A stretch of DNA of 64,000 nt from JACPRL01 sp035573715 (lineage in GTDB: Bacteria > Acidobacteriota > Terriglobia > Acidiferrales > 2-02-FULL-67-57), in contig DATLZZ010000025.1 in the NCBI GenBank assembly GCA_035573715.1, forward strand, positions 62,001 through 126,000. Reading direction: 5' to 3'. Both the position numbers and the translations under genes were made by a program. Below the pieces are notes generated by a model, which had not been told where the DNA came from, did not search any database, and worked only from the letters and a program-made list of their open reading frames with translations. Positions 1 through 8,159 of the stretch are shown here, in pieces (position 1 is the first letter of the stretch; each line of letters opens with the position of its first letter).

Positions 1-30
1 GCCCGTCGACTTGTAGGTTCCTGGCTTCAC
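1..30 (-). CDS. atpD: ATP synthase F1 beta subunit, N-terminal fragment
   Basis: Only the first ten codons lie in the window, running off the left edge from a GTG at 30-28. They read M-K-P-G-T-Y-K-S-T-G, and an AGGAGG ribosome-binding site sits at 40-35 with a short 4-base spacer. The start lies 12 bases past the gamma stop codon, where beta (the catalytic subunit) follows gamma in almost all bacterial atp operons. The assignment rests on position and this short N-terminus, because no Walker motif is visible. The true start could be a little further downstream, outside the window. Confidence 0.6.
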   Translation of the reverse strand, partial: MKPGTYKSTG

Positions 31-42
31 AGTGCCTCCTCG

Positions 43-987
43 TTACAGCGCGGCGGCGCCACTGACGATTTCAATCAATTCCTTTGTGATCTGCGCTTGG
101 CGGGCCTTGTTCATGTTGAGCGTCAGGCGGTCGATCATCTCGGCGGCGTTGCTGGTGGCGTTGTCCATCGCCGTCATGCGGGCAGCCTGCTCCGCCGCGG
201 CCGATTCCAGCAGAGCGCGGTAGATCTGAACTTCCACGTAGCGCGGCAGCAGGCGATTGAACAGCTCCGCCGGCGGCTGCTCGTAGATGTAGTCGACCTC
301 GGCCACTCCCTCGGCAGCCTCAACCGGCGCGGCGGCGGGCTTTTCATAGGCCTCCTTGCCGGGCACGGCCAGCGCGCCTTCGACGCGCGTCGGCAGGATG
401 CCCTCCAGCGGCAGCAGCTTTTCCGTTATCAGCCGCTGCGCCAGAATGCTCTTGAACTCGTTGTAAATGACGAAGACGGCGTCGACTTCTTTCTTCTCGT
501 ACAGCTCAATCACGCGGGCGGCAATTTCGCGCGCCTGCGCGTACTCCACCACGCGCAGGAAGACGTTGACGTACTCCGCCGTCAACTCCTTGCGCCGCCG
601 CCGAAAGTAGTCGCGGCCCTTCTTGCCGATGGCGATGAGTTGCGGCTCCCGGGTGGGCGGCACGGGGCGCGGCGCCGCGAGAAAGCGCTCGGCCAGTCGG
701 ATGACGTTCGTGTTGAAGGGCCCGCAGAGGCCCTTGTCGCCGCTCAGCACCAGCACCAAGACCTTTTCTTCCGGGCGGATTTCGAGGAGTGGATGCCGGC
801 GGACTTCGGTGCGGCGGGCGAGCGAGCGCAGCACCTCAACCATCTGGCCGGCGTAGGGCCGGGCGTGGAAGACGCGGTCCTGGGCCCGGCGCAGCTTGGC
901 CGCCGAGACCAGCTTCATCGCCCGGGTAATCTTCTGCGTGTTCCTGACCGAGCGAATCCGCCGCCGGAAATCTATCAGTGTCGGCAT
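43..987 (-). CDS. atpG: ATP synthase F1 gamma subunit
   Basis: Central rotor stalk of F1Fo ATP synthase, coupling c-ring rotation to catalysis in the alpha3beta3 head. The N-terminus has the conserved helix RRRIRSVRNTQKITRAMKLV and the C-terminus the partner helix with NKARQAQITKELIEIVSGA. These two form the coiled coil of the shaft. At 314 residues it is longer than the usual 285-295. The extra length is a Pro/Ala/Glu-rich insert around residues 205-235 (EKPAAAPVEAAEG) in the peripheral Rossmann-like domain. It is cotranscribed with alpha, from which it is separated by an unusual 227-base gap (see 994-1199). The family assignment is secure. Confidence 0.96.
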   Translation of the reverse strand: MPTLIDFRRRIRSVRNTQKITRAMKLVSAAKLRRAQDRVFHARPYAGQMVEVLRSLARRTEVRRHPLLEIRPEEKVLVLVLSGDKGLCGPFNTNVIRLAERFLAAPRPVPPTREPQLIAIGKKGRDYFRRRRKELTAEYVNVFLRVVEYAQAREIAARVIELYEKKEVDAVFVIYNEFKSILAQRLITEKLLPLEGILPTRVEGALAVPGKEAYEKPAAAPVEAAEGVAEVDYIYEQPPAELFNRLLPRYVEVQIYRALLESAAAEQAARMTAMDNATSNAAEMIDRLTLNMNKARQAQITKELIEIVSGAAAL

Positions 988-993
988 GCTCGG

Positions 994-1101
994 CTAGTCG
1001 CCCTTCTGCCCCTTGAGGAGTCCCTTTGTTTCGCGCAGCTCATTCAATTGTCGTTCCTCGAGCTCAAGGGCGCGGTCAATCTTCTCGCCCTGTGGTTGCC
1101 T
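994..1101 (-). pseudogene. Open coding-like tail without a start codon, between atpA and atpG
   Basis: On the minus strand this frame is open from just after a TGA to a TAG at 996-994. It encodes an amphipathic, strongly charged helix (IDRALELEERQLNELRETKG) with codon use like the neighbouring genes. It has no ATG, GTG or ribosome-binding site of its own. It lies immediately downstream of the 29-residue membrane ORF at 1110-1199, in another frame. Two single-base indels would join them into one protein of about 60 residues, with a membrane helix followed by a coiled coil. It may be a decayed gene, an assembly error at short homopolymers, or chance. I know of no standard atp gene at this position. 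Confidence 0.3.
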
Positions 1102-1109
1102 TCACCCTT

Positions 1110-1199
1110 TCATCCACTCATTACCCAAATCCAGAACCCAACGAGAAACACAAGAGGAAAACTGGCGAACCAATCTACCCACGTTCTTTCTTCCACCAT
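1110..1199 (-). CDS. Small single-pass membrane protein candidate in the atp operon
   Basis: This is a 29-codon ORF too short for routine gene calling. It starts at ATG 1199-1197, seven bases after a strong GAGGAG Shine-Dalgarno at 1212-1207, just past the atpA stop. The product begins MVEERTWVDWF and continues as one hydrophobic segment rich in Phe, Trp, Val and Leu, which predicts a single membrane helix. Its base composition is more AT-rich than the flanking genes. The gap between alpha and gamma is normally short, so a small gene here is plausible. It may be the N-terminal half of a longer protein broken by frameshift (see 994-1101). The function is unknown. Confidence 0.4.
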   Translation of the reverse strand: MVEERTWVDWFASFPLVFLVGFWIWVMSG

Positions 1200-1214
1200 T
1201 CGTTGACTCCTCTT

Positions 1215-2747
<1,533 letters not shown>

Positions 2748-2759
2748 CGGTGTTCCTCG

Positions 2760-3329
2760 TCAGCGGGATTCCGTGGTGAGTTGCTGCTGGAGGCGGCGAA
2801 GCTGGGCGCGCAGCGAGCCGTCGTAAATGGTGCTGCCCAGGCGCGCCACGCCGCCGGCCAGAATAGCGGCGTCCTCGTGGAAGCGCGTCTCGACCCGGGC
2901 GCCGGCCAGCGCCGCCAGGCGCTCCTCAAGCGAATTCTTCTGCGTAGCGCTCAGTGGCACGGCGGTGGTGACTTCGACGGGCACAATGCCGAGGCGGGCG
3001 TAGACTTCTTCGTCGAACGCTGCCACGACGGGGTCGAGCTGGTCGAGCCGGCGGTGCTCCAGCAGGACGGCCAAGAAGTTGCGGGTGATGCGCGCCAGCC
3101 CCAGCAGGTCGCGCAGCCGGTCGAGCAGCTTCAACTTCTGTTCGCGCGACACGCTGGGGTTGGAGAGGACGTTGTAGAGCGCCGGGCTCTCCCGCAGCGT
3201 GGCGGCGAAGTCGCTGAGGTTCTGCTTGACCCTTTGTAGCTCGCCGCTCAACTGCGCGGCGGGGACTTTTTCAGCGAAGATGATATCGGCCAGCGCGCGG
3301 GCGTAGCGGCGGGCGAGGGCGTAGCTCAT
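2760..3329 (-). CDS. atpH: ATP synthase F1 delta subunit (OSCP)
   Basis: Connects the peripheral stator stalk (b/b') to the top of the F1 head. It is 189 residues long, usual for the family. The N-terminus MSYALARRYARALADI and the C-terminal block DGSLRAQLRRLQQQL match the helical bundle and C-terminal signature of delta/OSCP. It begins three bases after the stop of the b' gene and ends 12 bases before alpha, so it lies within a tightly coupled operon. The assignment is confident. Confidence 0.95.
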   Translation of the reverse strand: MSYALARRYARALADIIFAEKVPAAQLSGELQRVKQNLSDFAATLRESPALYNVLSNPSVSREQKLKLLDRLRDLLGLARITRNFLAVLLEHRRLDQLDPVVAAFDEEVYARLGIVPVEVTTAVPLSATQKNSLEERLAALAGARVETRFHEDAAILAGGVARLGSTIYDGSLRAQLRRLQQQLTTESR

Positions 3330-3332
3330 CGG

Positions 3333-3962
3333 TTACGCCCTTCCCTCGCGGCCGGAGGAGGCGAGGCCGGCCACAAAGCTCGCGAACAAAGCGGCGTGCG
3401 CTTCGGGCGTGAGTTGCTGGCGAATGCGTTGCTCGGCGAGGCTGACGGCGAGGCGCGCGGCGAAGGCGCGGAGTTCCAGCCGCGCCGCCCGGCGCGTGGA
3501 TTCAATCTCCGCCTGCGCGGTCGCCAGGATGCGCTCCGTCTCGCGCTGGGCCGCTTCGCGGATGCGCTGCTGCTCGGCGGCTGCGTGCGCCGCGGCTTCG
3601 CGGCGCAGGTTCTCGACATCCTCGCCCAGCCGCGCCAGCCGCTGCTCGATTTCCGCCAGCCGTTGCTCGGCCTGCTGGCGCGCCTGGCGGCTCTCCGCAA
3701 TGGCGGCCTGGATCGCGGCGCGCTGGCCGGAGAAAAACTCCCGCATCGGCTTGCGCAGCAGATAGCCGAGCGCGCCGAAAACGGTCAGGAAGTTGACCCA
3801 CTTGAAGACCGTGGTGAGCGTATCGCCGCCGTGCTCGGTCTCTTGTTCGGCCGCCGGCTGGGTGGACTCGTGCGAACCGGCCGGGACTTCCTCGGACGCC
3901 AGCAACGGCGCGGAAAAGAAAAAGAGGAGAAGCAGCAGGGCGAGGCCGGCTCGGAGCTTCAT
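3333..3962 (-). CDS. ATP synthase Fo b'-type stator subunit with N-terminal signal-like segment
   Basis: Second b-type subunit of the peripheral stalk. Residues 1-22 form a hydrophobic leader ending in an Ala-Ser-Glu region that looks like a cleavable signal peptide. An acidic, Gly/Glu-rich linker follows, then a membrane helix (FKWVNFLTVFGALGYLLRKP), then a long Arg/Glu/Ala coiled coil that reaches delta. At 209 residues it is longer than the upstream b protein. It overlaps the upstream b gene by four bases (ATGA). Some bacteria encode such a leader-bearing b protein next to a plain one, which suggests a heterodimeric stalk. Which of the two corresponds to b and which to b' is my inference. 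Confidence 0.85.
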   Translation of the reverse strand: MKLRAGLALLLLLFFFSAPLLASEEVPAGSHESTQPAAEQETEHGGDTLTTVFKWVNFLTVFGALGYLLRKPMREFFSGQRAAIQAAIAESRQARQQAEQRLAEIEQRLARLGEDVENLRREAAAHAAAEQQRIREAAQRETERILATAQAEIESTRRAARLELRAFAARLAVSLAEQRIRQQLTPEAHAALFASFVAGLASSGREGRA

Positions 3963-4411
3963 TCGCGGCGCTCTCCGGCTGCGAGCAGCGTCCGGCTGAT
4001 TTCTTCCGCCAGTCGCTGGCTTTCGCCCTCAAGGGCTTTCTTGGCTTGGTCGACCTCAGCGGCAATCTCGAGCTTCGATTGGCGAACCGACGCCTGGGCG
4101 CGCTCGCGAGCCTCGCGCACCAGGTGGTTGCGCTCCTCGAGCGCCGCCCGGCGACTGGCTTCCTGCTGCTGGTAGATTTCGGTGCGCGCCTGGCGCAGCG
4201 CGTCCTCGTACTGGCGCAGCTTCTCGTTGGCCACGTTCAGCAGCTTCTCCGCCTGCTGGCGGGCGCCTTCGGTGGTGGCGTGGCGCTCGGCCAACGCGCG
4301 CTCCAGCGGCCGCCAGAAACTCCAGCGCAGAAACAGGAACAGAAGGAAAACAATGACAACAGTGGGGGCCGCGCCCAGGAAGAGGTCGCCAAGCTGCGAG
4401 AGAATGTCCAT
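3959..4411 (-). CDS. atpF: ATP synthase Fo b-type stator subunit
   Basis: First gene of the visible atp operon. The 150-residue protein has one N-terminal membrane helix (VVIVFLLFLFLRWSFWRPL) followed by an uninterrupted charged coiled coil, the standard b-subunit layout. The Arg/Trp/Pro at the end of the helix resemble the membrane exit of b subunits. It overlaps b' by four bases, so the two are probably made in matched amounts. The genes for a and c, which usually precede b, are not here, because the next gene upstream is divergent (gcdH). They must be elsewhere on the chromosome. Confidence 0.9.
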   Translation of the reverse strand: MDILSQLGDLFLGAAPTVVIVFLLFLFLRWSFWRPLERALAERHATTEGARQQAEKLLNVANEKLRQYEDALRQARTEIYQQQEASRRAALEERNHLVREARERAQASVRQSKLEIAAEVDQAKKALEGESQRLAEEISRTLLAAGERRE

Positions 4412-4502
4412 TTGCGCGTTCGGGATCCCCCGGCTGCCTGCCCCAGGCAGGCCTGCGACACACCTACAACTGCAGGTTGCTCCGATTCAGAAAGAAGACT
4501 GT

Positions 4503-4539
4503 TTTGTAACACAGCGAGAAAAGAGGGTCAAGGTGACCC
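4503..4539 (-). promoter_or_regulatory. Predicted promoter of the atp operon with overlapping palindrome
   Basis: On the minus strand, TTGACC (4531-4526), a 17-base spacer and TACAAA (4508-4503) form a plausible sigma-70 promoter about 90 bases upstream of the first atp gene. The -35 box lies inside a perfect inverted repeat, GGGTCA-AGG-TGACCC at 4525-4539, that could be an operator. The transcribed leader contains a short GC hairpin built from CTGCC and GGCAG repeats at about 4433-4450. No regulator is identifiable from the sequence. Confidence 0.5.
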
Positions 4540-4553
4540 CCGGTGGGCTGCGG

Positions 4554-4582
4554 TTGCGGTGGCCGCGCGCCGGTGTTAGCAT
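4554..4582 (+). promoter_or_regulatory. Possible promoter of the gcdH operon
   Basis: TTGCGG (4554-4559), a 17-base spacer and TAGCAT (4577-4582) precede the gcdH start by 46 bases. Each box matches four of six consensus positions, so the call is tentative. It is divergent from the atp promoter, and the palindrome at 4525-4539 lies between the two. Confidence 0.35.
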
Positions 4583-4628
4583 CACAGCTTGCCGCCAGCC
4601 CCGGCGGTTTTGCCGCAAGGAGAAACCG

Positions 4629-5798
4629 ATGGCGTTTCAGGGTGTGGATTTTCTGGAGCTGGACTCGCTGCTCAGCGAGGACGAAAAAGTCGTCCGCAGC
4701 TCGGTGCGGCAGTGGGTCGAGGAAAACGTCAAGCCCATTATCGAAAAGCACGCCCAGGCGGGGACGTTCCCGATGCATCTCATTCCGGAAATCGGCAAAC
4801 TGGGCTATCTGGGGGCGAACCTGAGCGGCTACGGGTGCGCCGGGCTCTCGAATGTCGAGTACGGGCTCATTATGCAGGAGCTGGAACGCGGCGACTCCGG
4901 ACTGCGCAGCTTCGTCTCGGTGCAGGGCGCGCTGGTGATGTACCCCATCCACGCCTTTGGCTCCGAGGAGCAAAAACAAAAGTGGCTGCCGCGGCTCCAG
5001 AAGGGCGAGGCCATCGGCTGCTTCGGGCTGACCGAGCCCGGTTTCGGCTCCAACCCCGGCGGCATGCTGACCCGCGCCGAGAAAAAGAACGACTGCTACG
5101 TCCTCAACGGCGAGAAGCTCTGGATCACCAACGGCTCCATCGCCGACCTGTCGGTGGTGTGGGCCAAGGATGACCGCGGTGAAATCGGCGGCTTTCTGGT
5201 GGAAAAGGGCACGCCGGGCTTCCGCGCCTGGGACGTGCACGACAAGTACTCGCTGCGCGCCTCGGTCACCAGCGGCCTGGCGATGAGCGACTGCCGCATC
5301 CCGGCGACGAATCGCCTGCCGAAGGCCAACGGCCTGAAGGCCGCGCTCAGTTGCCTGACGCAGGCACGCTACGGCATCGGCTGGGGCGCGCTGGGCGCGG
5401 CGATGGAGTGCTTCGAGACCGCGGTCAAGTACGCCAAAGAGCGCAAGCAGTTCGCCGGCAAGCCCATCGCCTCGCACCAGATTGTGCAGGAAAAGCTGGT
5501 CTGGATGCTGAGCGAGATTACCAAAGGCCAACTCCTGGCGTTGCAAGTGGGGCGACTGAAGGACCAGGACCGCGCCAAGCATTACCACATCTCCTTGCTC
5601 AAGAAGAACAACGTCTGGGTGGCGCTGGAGTCGGCGCGCAAGGCGCGCGACATCCTGGGCGCCAACGGCATCACCGGCGACTACCCGGTCTTCCGCCACA
5701 TGGTCAACCTGGAGTCGGTCTACACCTACGAAGGCACGCACGACATCCACACGCTGGTCCTCGGCCACTACATCACCGGGATCCCCGCCTATGAATAA
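4629..5798 (+). CDS. gcdH: Glutaryl-CoA dehydrogenase (acyl-CoA dehydrogenase family)
   Basis: FAD enzyme of lysine, tryptophan and aromatic degradation that oxidises and decarboxylates glutaryl-CoA to crotonyl-CoA. The start is the ATG after an AAGGAG site, giving 389 residues, the family length. An upstream in-frame extension is noise. Signature blocks are visible in order: RSFVSVQGALVMYPI, GCFGLTEPGFGSNPGG (flavin and substrate loop), LWITNGSIAD, KYSLRAS, QARYGIGWGALGAA, ARDILGANGI, and the C-terminal TYEGTHDIH whose Glu is the catalytic base position of this subfamily. These favour glutaryl-CoA dehydrogenase over other acyl-CoA dehydrogenases. It overlaps the next gene by eight bases. Confidence 0.9.
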   Translation: MAFQGVDFLELDSLLSEDEKVVRSSVRQWVEENVKPIIEKHAQAGTFPMHLIPEIGKLGYLGANLSGYGCAGLSNVEYGLIMQELERGDSGLRSFVSVQGALVMYPIHAFGSEEQKQKWLPRLQKGEAIGCFGLTEPGFGSNPGGMLTRAEKKNDCYVLNGEKLWITNGSIADLSVVWAKDDRGEIGGFLVEKGTPGFRAWDVHDKYSLRASVTSGLAMSDCRIPATNRLPKANGLKAALSCLTQARYGIGWGALGAAMECFETAVKYAKERKQFAGKPIASHQIVQEKLVWMLSEITKGQLLALQVGRLKDQDRAKHYHISLLKKNNVWVALESARKARDILGANGITGDYPVFRHMVNLESVYTYEGTHDIHTLVLGHYITGIPAYE

Positions 5799-7023
5799 GC
5801 ACAGGACTGCTGGCGCCCTGTTGCTTCTCGCATCCGCGCTGATTCCCTTCGCGGCGCAAGCGGCCGAGAAGCCGAAGGTGCGGGCGGTTACCGCCTTCGT
5901 GCAATTGGACCGCGCCCGCTATCGGGAGCAGGTGCAGGAAACGCTCGTCGTGCTGCGCCGTGCTAAGGCCGTCTACGAGCAGGTGGGCTACGAGGTTCAG
6001 AGCCTTCGCATCAGCACGCAGCCGTTCCCCCAATACACGCGCGGGCTGACAATGGATGAGATTCTGACCTTTTTCCGCGAACTCGATACGCTGGCCAAAA
6101 AAGAAGGCTTTGACGCGGCCATTGGCCCCGCGATGCTGAGGGATCAGGACGACCCGCTGCAGGCCAGCTTGTTAGGCGCCATTCTGCAGAGCACGAACCT
6201 CAGCGGCAGCCTGGTGGTCGCGGGCGAAGACGGCGTGTATTGGAACGCGGTTCGCACCGCCGCGGGCTTGATCAAGCATTGGTCGGAGAATAGCCCCGGC
6301 GGCATCACCAACTTCAATTTCGCTGCCACGGCGATGGTTCCGCCCTATACGCCGTTCTATCCCGGCTCTTATCACCTGGGAGAAGGGAAGCGCTTCGCCG
6401 TGGCCCTGCAGTCGGCCAACGTGGTCGCAGAGGCTCTTGCCGCCTCGCCGGATTTCGAGGACGCTCGCGACGCGCTGGCCGTGGCGCTGGGCGGGCACGC
6501 CAGAGCAGTGGAAGCCATCGCCCTGCAGATCGAACAGGAGACCGGATGGAAGTACGAAGGGATTGACCTTTCGCCCGCGCCCCTGAAGGACGTTTCCATC
6601 GGCGCTGCCATCGAAGGTCTCACGCGCGCCAGGTTCGGCTCGGTAGGAACCATGACGGCAGCGGCACTGATTACCGACGTGCTGCGCGATCTGCCAGTGA
6701 AGCACGCCGGCTATTCCGGCCTGATGGTCCCCGTCCTGGAGGATGCCGTGCTGGCGCAACGCTGGAGCGAAGGGACGATTTCTCTCGATGCCCTGCTGGC
6801 CTACTCCGCCGTCTGCGGCACCGGCCTCGATACGGTTCCGCTGCCGGGCGACGTCACGGTTGAGCAACTGGAGCGGATCATCGGCGATATGGCCAGCCTG
6901 GCGGTCAAGCTGCGCAAGCCGCTTTCAGCGCGGCTGATGCCGGTGAGGGGCAAGAAAGCGGGCGACAAAACCGAGTTTAACGACCCGTTTCTGGTGAACG
7001 CGGAGATCCAGCCGCTGCGGTAG
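5791..7023 (+). CDS. DUF711 (UPF0210/PFL) family protein with signal peptide
   Basis: A 410-residue protein with a clear Sec signal peptide (about residues 1-24, ending AAQAAEK). The body carries the DUF711 hallmarks: PYTPFYPGSYHLG, FAVALQSANVV, GIDLSPAPLKD, SIGAAIEG, GYSGLMVPVLED, YSAVCGTGLDTVPLPGD and KPLSARLMPV. No reaction has been established for the family as far as I know. Most members I know of are cytoplasmic, so an exported form is unusual. Its start overlaps the end of gcdH and glpX follows after seven bases, so the three genes probably form one transcript. The link to glutaryl-CoA or sugar-phosphate metabolism is only positional. Confidence 0.88.
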   Translation: MNKHRTAGALLLLASALIPFAAQAAEKPKVRAVTAFVQLDRARYREQVQETLVVLRRAKAVYEQVGYEVQSLRISTQPFPQYTRGLTMDEILTFFRELDTLAKKEGFDAAIGPAMLRDQDDPLQASLLGAILQSTNLSGSLVVAGEDGVYWNAVRTAAGLIKHWSENSPGGITNFNFAATAMVPPYTPFYPGSYHLGEGKRFAVALQSANVVAEALAASPDFEDARDALAVALGGHARAVEAIALQIEQETGWKYEGIDLSPAPLKDVSIGAAIEGLTRARFGSVGTMTAAALITDVLRDLPVKHAGYSGLMVPVLEDAVLAQRWSEGTISLDALLAYSAVCGTGLDTVPLPGDVTVEQLERIIGDMASLAVKLRKPLSARLMPVRGKKAGDKTEFNDPFLVNAEIQPLR

Positions 7024-7030
7024 GAAAACC

Positions 7031-8005
7031 GTGCGCGAACTCTCCCTCGAATTCTTGCGGGTGGTGGAGCAAGCCGCCATCGCCGCGGCTCACACCATGG
7101 GCCTGGGCGACCGGCACGCCGCCGACGAAGCCGCGGTCAAGGCGATGCGCGCCGAGCTCAGCGACGTCCCCATCCGCGGCCGCATCGTCATCGGTGAAGG
7201 CGAGCGCGACGAAGCGCCGATGCTCTTCATCGGCGAAGAAGTGGGCAGCGCGGGCGAGAACGCGCTGCCGCGCGTCGATATCGCCGTCGACCCGCTCGAA
7301 GGCACCAACCTCTGCGCCACCGGCGCGCCCAACGCGCTGGCGGTGCTGGCGGCCGGCGAGCCCGGGGGGCTGCTGCACGCACCGGATATCTATATGCAGA
7401 AGCTGGTCGTCGGCCCAAGCTGCAAGGGCGCGGTGGATCTCGATGCGCCGGTGAAAGACAACCTGAGGGCGATTGCCAAGCGGCTCGACCGCGACATCGA
7501 AGATTTGGTTGTCGTCGTGCTCGACCGCCCGCGCCACGAATCGCTCATCGAGGAGATTCGCGCCGCCGGGGCCCGCATTCGTCTCATCAGTGACGGCGAC
7601 GTCGCTCCCGCTATTGCAGCGGCTGTGCTGGGCTCCGGAGTCCACGCGGTGATGGGCGTGGGCGGGGCGCCCGAAGGTGTGCTGGCGGCGGCGGCGCTGC
7701 GCTGCCTGAACGGCGAAATCTTGGCGCGCCTGGTGACCACCAAGCCCGAGCACGAAGAGCGTATGGCCAAGATGGGCATCCGCGACCCCAAGCGCATCTA
7801 CTCGACGCAGGACCTGGCGCCGGGGAACAAGATTGTTTTCGCCTGTACCGGCGTGACCTCGGGCGACCTGCTGCGCGGCGTGCGGTTCTTTGGCGAGGGC
7901 GCGCGTACCCATTCGCTGCTTATGACTATGGAACCGCACAACGTGCGCTTCGTCGACAGCGTCCACCTGGAGCGCTCCGAGGACATCAAGGTGCGCTTCC
8001 TCTAA
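7031..8005 (+). CDS. glpX: Class II fructose-1,6-bisphosphatase
   Basis: Hydrolyses fructose 1,6-bisphosphate to fructose 6-phosphate in gluconeogenesis. The start is GTG at 7031, seven bases after the DUF711 stop. The protein is 324 residues, usual for GlpX. The metal and substrate motif DPLEGTNLCATG is at about residues 80-91. GEGERDEAPMLFIGE (first metal ligands) and GVGGAPEGVLAAAALRCL (phosphate binding) are also present. It is the last gene of the gcdH operon, since a separate promoter follows. Some class II enzymes also act on sedoheptulose bisphosphate, which cannot be decided here. Confidence 0.95.
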   Translation: MRELSLEFLRVVEQAAIAAAHTMGLGDRHAADEAAVKAMRAELSDVPIRGRIVIGEGERDEAPMLFIGEEVGSAGENALPRVDIAVDPLEGTNLCATGAPNALAVLAAGEPGGLLHAPDIYMQKLVVGPSCKGAVDLDAPVKDNLRAIAKRLDRDIEDLVVVVLDRPRHESLIEEIRAAGARIRLISDGDVAPAIAAAVLGSGVHAVMGVGGAPEGVLAAAALRCLNGEILARLVTTKPEHEERMAKMGIRDPKRIYSTQDLAPGNKIVFACTGVTSGDLLRGVRFFGEGARTHSLLMTMEPHNVRFVDSVHLERSEDIKVRFL

Positions 8006-8043
8006 GCCCGACAGTTTCCGGGGGCAGCTATCTACGTTTGTTG

Positions 8044-8072
8044 TTGTCCTGCCCACAAGGGTTATCTATACT
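8044..8072 (+). promoter_or_regulatory. Predicted promoter of the hybrid kinase gene
   Basis: TTGTCC (8044-8049), a 17-base spacer and TATACT (8067-8072) form a good sigma-70-type promoter 88 bases upstream of the kinase ATG, in the 154-base gap after glpX. The ribosome-binding region is an unusual run of G (AGGGGGTAGGG) ending directly at the start codon. Confidence 0.6.
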
Positions 8073-8159
8073 CCTCGAAGGAACCCTGTATCGTCCCGGA
8101 CATTGGTGTCGAAGGCGAAGCCCCGAATGGTGTCCATTTCTTTTTCGTAGGGGGTAGGG

